From JAHECE01 sp963780675 (GTDB lineage Bacteria > Actinomycetota > Actinomycetes > Actinomycetales > JAHECE01): a stretch of 64,000 nt of DNA. Where the stretch lies: NCBI GenBank assembly GCA_963780675.1, contig CAWACR010000003.1, positions 1,197,669-1,261,668 on the forward strand. Direction: 5' to 3'. The notes under the pieces were generated by a model. The model saw only the letters and a program-made list of their open reading frames with translations, was not told the DNA's origin and did no database searches. Both the position numbers and the translations under genes were made by a program. This document shows positions 16,211 through 25,705 of the stretch, piece after piece (position 1 is the stretch's first letter; every line of letters starts with the position of its first letter).

Positions 16211-16897
16211 TTAGGGGGCCACAGCCCGGACAAACTCCGTCGATCCGCCCCGCGCCGTGATGATTCCAAACCAGAGGAACCATACGATCTGGAGCAAACC
16301 ACCCACTACCTCAAGGAAGCCCAGGCCTGGCACCGCCGAGAGCAGCGCGGCGGCGCCGATTCCGAGGCCGAGCCAGTTCAGGGCGCGGTGGAACACCCTC
16401 GCCCGAAGCGCCACCCAGCTCACCAGCAGGAACCACACGCCGCCAAGAACGTCGCCGCCGGTTCCACCCAGGGCATCCGCAACGGGCTCCATCACTTGCC
16501 ACATGGCCGCCGCCTGCCGGGGATCAGTGGCCTGCTGATCCACCACCACGGCCATACCGTGGTTGAACACCATGACGCTGGCAAGAAGCAGCCCAGCACG
16601 GACCAGCCCGAAGACGACCGCCACCTGGCTCGTCGCGGGAGCGTGCTCGCGGAGGTGGTGGTAGACCCCGAGTGTCACGACGATCAACGCGAGCGCGACG
16701 AACTCGAACGAGACGAGGTGCATGACGTACATGCTCGTGAAGTTGTCGATGAGCACGGTGACCTTGTCGTTCGGGTCGGTGACGCTGGGGTAGTCCACCA
16801 GGAAGACGAAGTACGGGATCGCAGCGAGGTAGGCGACCGCGACGTACAACGCCGCGAAACCGCCTGCCCGCCGCAGGCGCGGAGCGTGTGACGGCAT
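16211..16897 (-). CDS. DUF4386-like membrane protein
   Basis: A 228-residue protein with about six helices: FAALYVAVAYLAAIPYFVFL, LVSFEFVALALIVVTLGVY, FGLVRAGLLLASVMVFNHG, VWFLLVSWVALRARVFHRAL and a C-terminal pair. ALRARVFHRALNWLGLGIGA is the DUF4386 style of late loop (L--R-F-RALG--G). Function unknown. It sits between two related genes in the same strand group. Confidence 0.7.
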   Translation of the reverse strand: MPSHAPRLRRAGGFAALYVAVAYLAAIPYFVFLVDYPSVTDPNDKVTVLIDNFTSMYVMHLVSFEFVALALIVVTLGVYHHLREHAPATSQVAVVFGLVRAGLLLASVMVFNHGMAVVVDQQATDPRQAAAMWQVMEPVADALGGTGGDVLGGVWFLLVSWVALRARVFHRALNWLGLGIGAAALLSAVPGLGFLEVVGGLLQIVWFLWFGIITARGGSTEFVRAVAP

Positions 16898-16901
16898 GGT
16901 T

Positions 16902-17657
16902 CTACGCTCGACTCTCCACGGCCGGGAACTCCGGCACCCGGTTGAAGCCCTTGGCGATCAACCACACGGCAAGCACCATCTCCTGCAGGCCGATGGGGAT
17001 ATTCAGGGCGGTGTTCAAGGTGGTGAACCCGAACTCCTGGGTGAACCCGGAGTAGAGAGTGGCCACGAAGGACAGCGCGACTGCGAGGAGGCCCCAGATC
17101 GACAACCATCTCGGGACGATGGTCGAGCGGTACATCAGGTAGTAGTACATCCCGGCGCCGAGCAGGAATGGCAACAGGATCATGAAGTTCGGCACCCATT
17201 CCCGTACGGCGAGGAGCACTTGCACGGATGCGTCGGTCGAGGCGTTGTCGGTCCAGCCTGATCTCAGGGACTCCTGGGCCAGCGTGAGAAGTGCCAGGAG
17301 GCTGAGCGTGCCCACCAGAATCAGCACTCCCTCGACGACCCGCGCGGCCGCGGCCCCGAAGGCCATGGCACGGCCGTGGTGACGGAGCATGGGATAGAGA
17401 ACAATCGCGATACCAGCGCCGGTCGCTGCCCACACGAACTCGATCAGCGCCGCGAGCACCACTCGATCGTCGTTGACCGCCAGTCGCGTCAGGTCGACCG
17501 GGCTGTCCAGCATGGAACCGAGCGGTGCCACGCTCAGGACGCTGGCAACCGAACACACGATCAGAAGCACCCCGACGACGATGGCCGTGCGCCGGTGGGG
17601 CTCCCTCAGCACACCCTTCTCCTGGTCCCCGTTAACGTTCACACTGTGCATAACCAT
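16902..17657 (-). CDS. DUF4386 membrane protein
   Basis: A 251-residue protein. The ATG at 17657 follows GGGGGTG; a second ATG two codons in is equally possible. Helices include TAIVVGVLLIVCSVASVLSV, ALIEFVWAATGAGIAIVLYP and RVVEGVLILVGTLSLLALL, then LMYRSTIVPRWLSIWGLLAV and GLQEMVLAVWLIAKGFN. RVVEG and Y--R-VPRWLS-WG are DUF4386 hallmarks. It is first in the operon of four membrane proteins in the first island module. Function unknown. Confidence 0.8.
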   Translation of the reverse strand: MVMHSVNVNGDQEKGVLREPHRRTAIVVGVLLIVCSVASVLSVAPLGSMLDSPVDLTRLAVNDDRVVLAALIEFVWAATGAGIAIVLYPMLRHHGRAMAFGAAAARVVEGVLILVGTLSLLALLTLAQESLRSGWTDNASTDASVQVLLAVREWVPNFMILLPFLLGAGMYYYLMYRSTIVPRWLSIWGLLAVALSFVATLYSGFTQEFGFTTLNTALNIPIGLQEMVLAVWLIAKGFNRVPEFPAVESRA

Positions 17658-17886
17658 CTTCACCCCCGCGGTCCGCTCGTGACGACGAAGGCCCGGCGTC
17701 GCGAGGCCGAAGCACCAGCCCGACTCTCCCATTGCACTGCCGAAGGCGGGGAACCGCGCGGGCCCTTTGTCACGGAACCCGACCATCGAGCTCAGCCCAG
17801 ATCAGTCGACCTAACGTGACGTGTGGATCCCTGATCCGCGGCGGCACAACCTCCTGAACAGAGGCTCTTCGTCCCCGTGGCCGGGA

Positions 17887-18100
17887 CCCGAAAGGGCGTG
17901 ACCCCTTGACCCCGGCATGAGGCGCCAACCGGTCCGCAGCCGTCCGCCCGGGTCCGCCGTCGACCGGAGTGGAAGCCGAACGAACTGGGGCGAACGGTCC
18001 CGGACGGGGGCGAACCGCGTCTCATGGCTACATGGATGGCTACATGGGTCGCCGCGACCGCCACCGGCGACCCAGCGCAAGGCCCTGACCTGCGACGATG
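17887..18100. repeat. Left flank of att copy 2 with A-set arm sites
   Basis: About 210 bases that recur nearly unchanged at 25447-25660, including GGCATGAGGCGCCAACCGGT, GGAACTGGGGCGAA-like stretches and two direct repeats ATGGCTACAT at 18024 and 18036, 12 bases apart. The last part (CCCAGCGCAAGGCCCTGACC) runs into the tRNA fragment. It looks like one arm of an element attachment site. No coding sequence is supported. Confidence 0.65.
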
Positions 18101-18145
18101 TGTCGGGCTGACAGGATTTGAACCTGCGACCCCTTGACCCCCAGG
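18101..18145 (-). repeat. att copy 2: 3' part of tRNA-Pro(GGG)
   Basis: Identical to the other three 45-base copies, and again lacking the tRNA 5' half. Both sides carry A-set arm sites (18024-18045 on the left, 18249-18269 on the right). This is what a junction between two tandem elements of the same integrase type would look like. Confidence 0.85.
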
Positions 18146-18275
18146 TCTCGGCAACCCGTTCAGGTGCGTCCGCCGTGGTCCGTCGCCGCAGGTCAACGGC
18201 ACGCACGTACGGGCGCGGACGCCCACGAACGTGGGCGATAGCCGCCTGATGGCTACATTCTCGGCTACACGGCGT
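18146..18275. repeat. Right flank of att copy 2
   Basis: Counterpart of 12831-12960. It contains CCCACGAACGTGGGCGATAG and arm-like repeats ATGGCTACA (18249) and CGGCTACA (18262). The second repeat overlaps the 3' end of the small gene at 18265-18552. Confidence 0.6.
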
Positions 18276-18552
18276 GGACGTTTGCGGCGCGGAGGAGTAG
18301 GGCGGGCGTGGGTCCGTGGAAGCCGAGGATGCTGCCGAATGGGTCGGCGATCTCGGCGACCCCGTTGCCGTCGGCGATGGCCAGGGATCCGCGGTGCAGG
18401 CGTGCGCAGCGGCGCGTCGAACGGACGAGATCCGCTGGCAGGTTCGCGTTTCGTAGGTGGACGACGGGGCTTCCGCCGACGGGATTGAGGGCGGTCTCCG
18501 CAGGGTGGAACCCGAACTCGAGGCTGCCATGCGACGAAAGAGACGATGCCAT
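18265..18552 (-). CDS. Small hypothetical protein beside att copy 2
   Basis: A 95-residue frame from the ATG at 18552 (MASSLSSHGSLEFGFHPAET) ending GPTPALLLRAANVHAV. I recognise no domain. Its composition is protein-like, not the Arg/Pro-rich noise of shadow frames. Its place directly inside an att copy is the place where copies 1 and 3 carry a DUF433/DUF5615 pair, so it could be a stability gene, but that is only positional. Its stop lies inside the right arm repeat. Confidence 0.4.
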   Translation of the reverse strand: MASSLSSHGSLEFGFHPAETALNPVGGSPVVHLRNANLPADLVRSTRRCARLHRGSLAIADGNGVAEIADPFGSILGFHGPTPALLLRAANVHAV

Positions 18553-18985
18553 GAGCGTCGCGCATGGCTCTCTGGTCGACCCTGAGCAGGTCCGCCCACT
18601 ACAGCGCGACACGCCGGGGCCTATCGACAAAGACTGACCACGGCCCGCACGCTGCCCCGGGCGGGGACCACGGCGAACCGGAGCATCGCGCATCTGTCCG
18701 GCTGAACCGGGACGTCCGGACACGCGTCGGTGGGCGCGAGGACGATCACGTGCAGCGCCTCGGCGGCGTGGCAGCCCATGGTCGACGGTCGAGAGCGAGC
18801 GTATTCGTCTCATTTCCCGGACGCGTTTATCGCCCCCTCGAGCGTGTCGGCATTCCAGCATTCGGCGCTGAGTCCACGGGCTGGGACGGCCTTTCCTCTT
18901 GTTGCCGGTGAACGGGGTCACTGATTCACTTCGCACCACGGTGCCGGCGCCGGTCGGACCCGCCCTGCAGGACGAGGAGTGACCC
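18553..18985. promoter_or_regulatory. Intergenic region ahead of the two-gene cargo
   Basis: About 430 bases with no supported gene. It must hold the promoter for 18986 onwards. A GAGGAG ribosome site lies at 18974-18979, six bases before the GTG start. I see no convincing operator repeats. Confidence 0.4.
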
Positions 18986-21900
18986 GTGCCCGATCAGCCC
19001 ACGGCCCCGAGCCTGCTGAACGACGGCTGCGACCAGGCCCTGCCGAGGGGCTCGATCACCCGACAGTTCGACTTCGGCCAGTTCGTCATCCTCACCACCG
19101 ACGTCGCCGACCCAGCGACCGGACGAAAGGTCCGAACGCCACTCGTCATCAACGACTCCGTTCGCAGCGTCCCGGTGAGCGCGTCGGCCCGAGGTTCGGA
19201 ATCGTCGGGACCCGGCCGGCTGGCCGCGCTCAATGCGGTCGCCGGGGGCCTGCCGCTGCACCTCGCCCTCAGCGTGAACGACGCCGAGGGCATCCGTCGG
19301 ATGCTCGCCGACCCGCCAGCCGAGGTGACGGTGACCACCGGCGCCCAGAAGCTCCTCGAGCACGGTGCGCTCGAGCTCGCCGGCGGCGAACGGTTCGCTG
19401 TCGACCTCTCCGGCGCCGAGGTCGCCGCCCTGCTGAGCGGTTCGCGGCTTGAGATCCTGGCCCAACCCGTCGGCAGGGGCGCACCACGCGCCGTCGCCGT
19501 GCAGGTCGACAGCGCCGAGGCGGTGGTCGACGAGGACGCGACGGCGCGAGCGCTCGCCGACGGCGTCGTCGCTGTCGGGGGGCGAGACGTCGCCGTCTCC
19601 CTCACCCGTACGAGCGCCGCCGCCCTCGCGCTCGGGCAGTCGACCGCCGCTTACGGTGCGGACGGCGGCGTCATCCGCTTCGCGCCGGATCCCGCAACGG
19701 GCCCCTCCGCAGTCGAGGGCACGGGATACGTGATCGACGACGTCGCAGCGTTTCTCTGGGAGCGCCGGGTGGTGCGCCCCGACGGGTCGAGCGGCCAGGC
19801 CACCCTCGACGCCGACGCCATCCGGGAGCTCCGGCGCGACGGCGTGGCCACCGTTCGGCTGGACGGCGCCCCCGTGAGCGTCGCCACGCGGCAGGCGCTG
19901 GCGACTCCCGCCCTCGCGCCCCGGCTCTCCCGCGCCGCGGGCCTGCTCAGCCCGGGCACGACGCTCCCGGACGCGGCCGACCGGGCGCTGTCCATGTCCG
20001 GCGCGCGGGGGGCCGCCGTCGCACTCACCGGCGTACCGGGGGGTGCCGGGGCCGACGACGCACGAGCCCTCGCGCTCGCCGCCCTCCACGCGCTCGCGGC
20101 GGCGGGAGGGAGCGCCACCAAGATCGACGCGAGCACGCTCCTGGGCCGTGCGGGTGTGCACGACCTCACGGCGGGTCTGACGATCGCGCCGCCGGAGCCG
20201 CGCGGTCTGCCCGTCGCCCTCATGCTCGCGTGGCGCCAACTGTGGACGCTCGACGGCTTCACCCGCGGCGAGCTCCTCCAGACCATCGCCTTGGCGCCTG
20301 GGGAGGAGACCACCGTTGAGACCTTCTCCTGGGACCGTCGCACGAGCCGCCTCGATCAGTCCACCGAGACGGACGTGACGATGTCGGCCGAGGTCACCGA
20401 CACCACCAAGGACACGGACGACGTGGTCAAGGAGATGACGCGCTCCAACGACTTCGAGTGGAACGTCGGGGGCACGGTCGACGCCTCCTACAAGACGCTC
20501 GTGGCTTCCGTGGACGTGCACGCCGACGCGGGAACCACCACCAACGACGCGCTCAAGGACGTCCTGAAGAGCACGACCACGTCGCTCAAGGAACGCACGG
20601 TCAAGGCCGGGACGGAGATTCGGACGCGTCGTTCCACCCGCATCACCGAGACCACCGAGGTGGGGTCCGAGTCGAGGGTCACCCGCCGCATCCGCAACGC
20701 CAACCAGTGCCACACCCTCACACTCAGCTTCTACGAGGTGCTCGCCCACTACACGGTCCGGCTCTCCTACCTCCCGAAGCGGCTGCGCCTCGTGGTCATG
20801 GTTCCCAACCCGTTCGCGGCGTCTGTGGCGACCTTCAGCACGGCGCACGTGCGCACAAACGAGACCGCCTTGCGCCGGTCGCTGCTCGACCCCGCGCTCG
20901 CCGAGGGCTTTGCCGCCGTCCGGCGACTCGAGGCCTACGCTTTCGCAAGGCGCGACCTCGAGGAGCGTGCGGCCCAGGCGCAGCGTGCTGCCGGCGCGCT
21001 CGCCGCGACCAAGCAGGCAACGGCCGGCGCGCGCGACAAGCCGGCCAACCCTGTCGAGGCCGAGCTCCAGGCAGCGCTCGCGTCCGTGGCAAAGGCGGCG
21101 TCGGCCCTGCGCGATCCGGCGTCCGTGGACCCGGCTGTCGCCACCGTGCTGACCACGTTCGAGACCGGGTTCCGCATTCCCGGGGCGGGGGGCGGGCTCG
21201 GGGACGCCATGAAAGCGCTGGCGGCCCGGGCCCGCTCCGGTGGCCTCACCCAGGCCGACGTGTTCCTGCTCGCCTTCGGCCTCATCGCCGAGGGGCGGCT
21301 CCTTGAGCTCGCCCCCCTGGTGACCGCCTGGCTGTTCCGCACCTTGCTCGCGGCGGTTCCTGGAGGTCCGGCGCTCCTCAGCGCGCTCGACGCACTCGCC
21401 GCCAGCCAGAGCCCGACGGCGGAAGACGCCGTCGCCCTCGTCTCCCTCGTCCCCACGGGCACGGCCGGGCCGAGCGGCTGCGGCAGCGCGCTCTCCCCGA
21501 CGGACGAGCAGGTGACCAAGGTCTACGACGAGGTGTTCAAGACGCGCGGCGGATCCTTCCCATGGAACTACGCGGAGCGCTTCCGCGGCCGCGGGCTCTG
21601 GCAGCCCGACGACGCGGGCGTGCTCGCCGCGCTCGGCCGCCTGCAGAAGGCCGTTGCGCAGTACGCGTCGAGGCAGAGCGCACCACCGCTCGCGGGGGAC
21701 GTGGCGGACGCGACGCAGGAGCACGCCGCGGCGAGCATCATGGACCGCCTGGAGTTCGCGTTCCCCCTCGAGGAGATGGCTACCGCCCGGGAGCGGCAGG
21801 ACGCGTTGCTGCGCCACCTCGACGAGCACGCCGACTACTACCGCTACGTCCTGTTCCAGAACCTTCCGCCCTCGTCCCAACTCGACCACATCATGGCGAA

Positions 21901-22273
21901 CTCGGGCGACCTGCTCTCCGTGGGCATGTTCGAACCTCACGCCGTCGGGTTTCAGCGCGACAGGCTCGCTATCCCGATCTCACCGACCGGCGAAAGTGCC
22001 CTTACAGCCCTGCACGCCCGCCTCGGTACCGTCCTCGCGCAGGCCAACCAGGAGGCCGAGGCCACGGCAGCGGCAGCCCAGGAGACCGCCCTATCTCTCG
22101 TGCTCCCAACCCCCGGCGTCACCGTGGAGTCCTCGCTCGGCACGTGCTCGTCCTGCGAGGACGACGTGGTGCAAGAACGCCGCATCTCCCGCGACCTCCT
22201 CCAGGCCGAGGTGGACCGCCGCCACAAGCGGCTCGAGGCCGGGGAGCTCGGCTCCTTCGACTCGGGAGAGTAG
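18986..22273 (+). CDS. Large unrecognised cargo protein (1095 aa)
   Basis: An intact 1095-residue protein with a GTG start and GAGGAG site. I recognise no named domain. Residues 1-400 are Ala/Asp-rich alpha/beta sequence. At about 423-455 is GFTRGELLQTIALAPGEETT followed by VETFSWDRRTSRLDQ. A long Thr/Glu/Asp-rich stretch (about 455-570, with AEVTDTTKDTDDVVKEMTRS and TRRSTRITETTEVGSESR) leads into RIRNANQCHTLTLSFYEVLA, then LSYLPKRLRLVVMVPNPFAA. The C-terminal 450 residues are mostly helical with a DEQVTKVYDEVFKTRGG segment, and a GTCSSCEDD pair of Cys at about 1052 precedes a charged tail (LLQAEVDRRHKRLEAGELGS). No signal peptide is seen. It is followed three bases later by 22276, so the two form one unit. 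It lies in the att2-att3 module. Confidence 0.85.
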   Translation: MPDQPTAPSLLNDGCDQALPRGSITRQFDFGQFVILTTDVADPATGRKVRTPLVINDSVRSVPVSASARGSESSGPGRLAALNAVAGGLPLHLALSVNDAEGIRRMLADPPAEVTVTTGAQKLLEHGALELAGGERFAVDLSGAEVAALLSGSRLEILAQPVGRGAPRAVAVQVDSAEAVVDEDATARALADGVVAVGGRDVAVSLTRTSAAALALGQSTAAYGADGGVIRFAPDPATGPSAVEGTGYVIDDVAAFLWERRVVRPDGSSGQATLDADAIRELRRDGVATVRLDGAPVSVATRQALATPALAPRLSRAAGLLSPGTTLPDAADRALSMSGARGAAVALTGVPGGAGADDARALALAALHALAAAGGSATKIDASTLLGRAGVHDLTAGLTIAPPEPRGLPVALMLAWRQLWTLDGFTRGELLQTIALAPGEETTVETFSWDRRTSRLDQSTETDVTMSAEVTDTTKDTDDVVKEMTRSNDFEWNVGGTVDASYKTLVASVDVHADAGTTTNDALKDVLKSTTTSLKERTVKAGTEIRTRRSTRITETTEVGSESRVTRRIRNANQCHTLTLSFYEVLAHYTVRLSYLPKRLRLVVMVPNPFAASVATFSTAHVRTNETALRRSLLDPALAEGFAAVRRLEAYAFARRDLEERAAQAQRAAGALAATKQATAGARDKPANPVEAELQAALASVAKAASALRDPASVDPAVATVLTTFETGFRIPGAGGGLGDAMKALAARARSGGLTQADVFLLAFGLIAEGRLLELAPLVTAWLFRTLLAAVPGGPALLSALDALAASQSPTAEDAVALVSLVPTGTAGPSGCGSALSPTDEQVTKVYDEVFKTRGGSFPWNYAERFRGRGLWQPDDAGVLAALGRLQKAVAQYASRQSAPPLAGDVADATQEHAAASIMDRLEFAFPLEEMATARERQDALLRHLDEHADYYRYVLFQNLPPSSQLDHIMANSGDLLSVGMFEPHAVGFQRDRLAIPISPTGESALTALHARLGTVLAQANQEAEATAAAAQETALSLVLPTPGVTVESSLGTCSSCEDDVVQERRISRDLLQAEVDRRHKRLEAGELGSFDSGE

Positions 22274-22275
22274 GC

Positions 22276-23496
22276 GTGGCGGCGCCGTACGAGAGCGCAC
22301 GCTCCCTCCTGATCGAGACAGTGTGTCGCGACATCGCGGAGTCGTCGGCACTCCAGCAGGCGCGCGTCGACGCCTACCTGGACGGCGCGCTCCGGGCCGC
22401 CGAGCAGGTGCAGGACGTGCGGATAGGCCTCCTAGAGGCACCCAAGGAGGTCTCGGGCTGGGACTTCTGGTTCGAGATCGGGGTGGTCTTCCTCCTGGAG
22501 TCGAACGTCGTCGGCGCACTGCTCAAAGCGATCGGTTCGCGCATCTTCGTACCGATGCTCCGGAGCAACGCCGTGTGGAGCCGTATCCCCAAGTCGGCGA
22601 CAGGGCGGGAACTCATCGCGGCGGCGCGGCAGATGCGCACGTGGCCGCCGCTCATCGACGCGACGACAGGACTTCGCGTCACCCCCTCATCAGTGCTCTC
22701 TCAGGGGTTCCGCGAACTGCCCGGACGAACAAGCCCGGACGCACTGAGGCTCTACCACTCCGCCATCCAGCAACTGGCGCACGTGATGGAGCCCGTGGAC
22801 GTGGCCAACGGTGTGGCGAAGGCGGTCAACCAGGCGCGGACCTCCGGCGCCCCCACGAGTCCCTCGAGCGTTGCCGCCACCGACACCGCCGGGGTGCAGG
22901 TGATCTCCGGCGTCCAGGACTACGCGCGGCTCACACGCCTCGGGATCCAGGTGCGCGCTGCGCGATCCATCGCATACGCGCGATCGGCGGCGTCGCTCGA
23001 CGACCTAGACCTCCTGTCTAGGGCGTTCGAGGCGGGGGCGCTCGATGTCGGCGGCTCGGCGCTCTCGCTCGCCGACGTGGCTACCGAGTCGTCGCTCGCG
23101 GCGGAGGCGCTGATCTGGGCACGTCTCTACGGGTTCTGGCTCAAGTTCCCGGTCCCCCGCGGCCCCTCAGCCGGTCGCGCGAGCATGGGGCGGCCCGAGC
23201 TCGGGACCACCGACGAGGAGCCGCTCAAGGGAATTCCGAGGCAGCTGGTGGAGTACTGGTTCACCCGGTTCGGGCCGGTTGTCGAGACCTGGCGGTCGGA
23301 GATGGGCTGGTCGCCGCAGCGCGGACCCCTCGATCAGGCCATCTACCTCCGGGCGTACCTCGCGACCGTGTCCGCGCAGTTCGACGAGCAGGCAGCCGCC
23401 GCACGACCGACGCGGGGTTCCCGAACGGGGGTGCCGTCGTCGGGAACAGGGGCGCCGCCCTCCGGCCTCCTGGGACCGCTGAAGCCGCGCGCGTAA
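22276..23496 (+). CDS. Second unrecognised cargo protein (406 aa)
   Basis: A 406-residue protein starting with GTG three bases after the stop of the 1095-residue gene, so the pair should be co-translated. N-terminus AAPYESARSLLIETVCRDIA is helical. A hydrophobic stretch (FWFEIGVVFLLESNVVGALL, then IGSRIFVPML) may bind or enter membrane. The middle is Ala/Ser-rich helix (GIQVRAARSIAYARSAASLD). The C-terminal domain (LVEYWFTRFGPVVETW, YLRAYLATVSAQFDEQ) ends in a Gly/Pro/Ser tail. No family is recognised. It is intact, unlike many genes in the window. Confidence 0.8.
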   Translation: MAAPYESARSLLIETVCRDIAESSALQQARVDAYLDGALRAAEQVQDVRIGLLEAPKEVSGWDFWFEIGVVFLLESNVVGALLKAIGSRIFVPMLRSNAVWSRIPKSATGRELIAAARQMRTWPPLIDATTGLRVTPSSVLSQGFRELPGRTSPDALRLYHSAIQQLAHVMEPVDVANGVAKAVNQARTSGAPTSPSSVAATDTAGVQVISGVQDYARLTRLGIQVRAARSIAYARSAASLDDLDLLSRAFEAGALDVGGSALSLADVATESSLAAEALIWARLYGFWLKFPVPRGPSAGRASMGRPELGTTDEEPLKGIPRQLVEYWFTRFGPVVETWRSEMGWSPQRGPLDQAIYLRAYLATVSAQFDEQAAAARPTRGSRTGVPSSGTGAPPSGLLGPLKPRA

Positions 23497-23502
23497 GCCG
23501 TT

Positions 23503-24813
23503 AGGACCTGCGATGAATTAACTCAGCCGGGTTCGGGTGTGTTGGGTGGTGGGTGGAGCGTGTAGTTCCATTCGCCGTGGAACGCCTCGCGGGTGAGGAT
23601 GGCGGAGGTTTCGAGGTCCTTGACCTGGGCGGCTGGGATCGTGACACCGGTGGGGTAGGTGGTGGTCGAGCTCGGCGTGGACCGTCAGTCCGGTGCGGGT
23701 GGTGGTCGCGGCGATGGTCTGGACGATGACCTCGTGGCTGGTCAGGGGTCGGCCGCGCCAGTTCATCGAGATGTGGGAGAAGAGGCGGTGCTCGATCTTG
23801 TTCCACTTCGAGGTGCCCGGCGGCAGGTGGCACACGGTGATGTGCAGGCCGGTGCGTGCGGCGAGGGCGGCGAGCTCGGTCTTCCACATCCGGGTGCGGT
23901 AGCCGTTGGACCCGCCGCCGTCGGCGCTGATCAGAAGCCGGTGGCGCCGGGGTAGGTGGCTCGACCCGACGCCTTGCCACCAGCGTCCGATGGTGGCGAC
24001 GGCGAACGCGGCGGTGTCGTGGTCGGTGCCGACGGCGACCCAGCCGGTGTCGGCGGCGACGTCGTAGACGCCGTACGGGATCGCCTTGCCGACGGCCGGG
24101 TCGGGGAAGTCGTGGACCTTCACCGCCACGGGCTCACCGGCTGGCCGCCACTCCTGCCCGGCGTTCTTGTAGTCCCCGACGAGTTCCTTCTTCTTGGTGT
24201 CGACGCTGATCACCGGGTCCCCGGCGGCGATGTGCTCACCGGCTCTGGTCGTTGAGGTAGCCGAACTGGGCGTCCCGGTCCGGGTGCGCGGCACCCTCGA
24301 TCGTCTTGGCGTTGGCCTGCAGGCTGTAGCCGAGCTCGTGCAGCAGCCGGCGCACCACGTAGTCGCTGACCTGGTGCCCCTGCTCGGACAACGCCCTGGC
24401 CAGCGCCCGGGTCGACTTCGACGTCCACCGCAACGGCGACATCGGATCCCCCCGCGTGACCGGATCGATCAACGCCTCCAACGCGCCGACCAGGGCCCCG
24501 TCACGCGCCTCGGCCCGCTTGCGACCCCCGCCCGGACGCCGCGAACGCACGACCGCCAACGGCTCCACCGACCCCGCCTCGGCCCGCCCCCGGCGCACCG
24601 TGTCCGCAGCCACCCCGACCGCCCGCGCGACCACGACCGCGCCCCCCGAGCCCAGCTCGGCTGCCTCCACCCCCAACCACAGCCGCCGCTGCAGCTCGCT
24701 CAGGTGCGGGCGCATCAGCGCGAACCGACGCGCCAGCGACTCCTCCAGGTCGGGCATACCACAACCGTAGCCGCCACCACCCCGAAAGCGGTGTTATTCC
24801 ATCGCAGTCCCTT
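23503..24813. mobile_element. ISAzo13-type insertion sequence
   Basis: The element is bounded by imperfect inverted ends: left GGACCTGCGATGAATTAAC at about 23507, and the right end read inward GGACTGCGATGGAATAAC at about 24812. TTAG stands just outside both ends (23503 and 24812) and may be the target duplication. The transposase fills the interior on the minus strand. It inserted just after the 406-residue cargo gene. Confidence 0.7.
23523..24757 (-). pseudogene. ISAzo13 family transposase, frameshifted
   Basis: The N-terminal part (MPDLEESLARRFALMRPHLS to LLHELGYSLQANAKTIEGAA) lies in one frame. The DDE core (DPVISVDTKKKELVGDYKNA, then LISADGGGSNGYRTRMWKTE, then CHLPPGTSKWNKIEHRLFSH) lies in another. 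The tail (AFHGEWNYTLHPPPNTPEPG) lies in a third. These blocks are characteristic of ISAzo13 transposases (about 400 residues). Breaks are near 24240-24290 and 23640-23690. It is inactive unless these are sequence errors. Confidence 0.85.
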
Positions 24814-25446
24814 AGCAGCCGAGTGCAACGTTCGCCGCCCCGCGACGGAGTTCGGCGGCCCCAGTGGTCATGGTCGACGAACGCCCCCAGTGACATCGTT
24901 GCGCCAGCCTCAGGACTCGGGGGGCCTTTCGGCCGGTCAAGGGGGAGTTGACCGGTCCCCGTCACAGACACGACCCGTGGCGCTCGAGGAAGGTGCCTGG
25001 ACCCGACTCTCGTTCGGGGCTGACCCGGGGCAATCGCCGGACGAGCCGTCCTTCGCCGGGCTGTCGGCGAATCCCACGGAAGCGCGCCCGGTTCCCAAGG
25101 CGCACGTACAGGCCGCGCCGCCCGCGCCGCGGCGCCGTCCCGAGCTAGCCCCCGGCCCAGCCGGCCCGTGCCCACCACGACCGCGACCCAGTCGCCGCAA
25201 CGCGAACGGCTACACCACCACGCCCACTCCCCCGGTCCACCGCCGTGATCACGCCCCCAGACGAGACTCCATCCTCCTCGCGCGCGCACCACCGCATCCC
25301 GAAGGGCACCGGGGTGCGCTCCCGAAGCAGCGGCACAAGCGGCCAGCCCGTCGTCGGGTCGCGAGCGGCTACACCACGACCTTCCCGCTCCTCGGTCTGG
25401 TGACGGAACAGCCGCCTGGCATGCAACATCGCCGCGCGTGGCGGGG
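24814..25446. other. No gene seen
   Basis: About 630 bases between the ISAzo13 end and the repeat flank of att copy 3. Frames on both strands are Arg/Pro/Ser-rich. GGCTACACCACGAC-like stretches recur twice (near 25208 and 25369), echoing the GGCTACA arm word, but I cannot assign a function. Confidence 0.4.
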
Positions 25447-25660
25447 CCCGGGGAGACGTGACCTCTTGACCCCGGGATGAGGCGCCAACCGGTCCGCTGC
25501 CGTGCGCCAGAGTCCGCCGTCATCCGGAGTGGAAGCGGAACGAACTGGGGCGAACTGTCCCGGACGGGGGCGGACCGTGCGCGATGGCTACACGGATGGC
25601 TACATGAGCCGCACCGGCCGCCCCCGGCGGCCCAGCGCAAGCCCCTGACCTGCGACGATG
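25447..25660. repeat. Left flank of att copy 3 with A-set arm sites
   Basis: Counterpart of 17887-18100: GGGATGAGGCGCCAACCGGT near its start and two ATGGCTACA repeats at 25584 and 25596. Its presence at both copies 2 and 3 is expected if both are the same end of related elements. Confidence 0.65.
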
Positions 25661-25705
25661 TGTCGGGCTGACAGGATTTGAACCTGCGACCCCTTGACCC
25701 CCAGG
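25661..25705 (-). repeat. att copy 3: 3' part of tRNA-Pro(GGG)
   Basis: Identical 45-base core. Its right flank is split by an IS4-type element: the first part is 25706-25790 and the rest resumes at 27429, with arm-like repeats at 27453-27461 and 27466-27473. Confidence 0.85.

Noticed and set aside
18926..21940. A 1004-residue minus-strand open frame
   Set aside because: It is the antisense of the 1095-residue cargo gene, lacks a ribosome site and has noise-like composition (runs of Arg, Gly, His).
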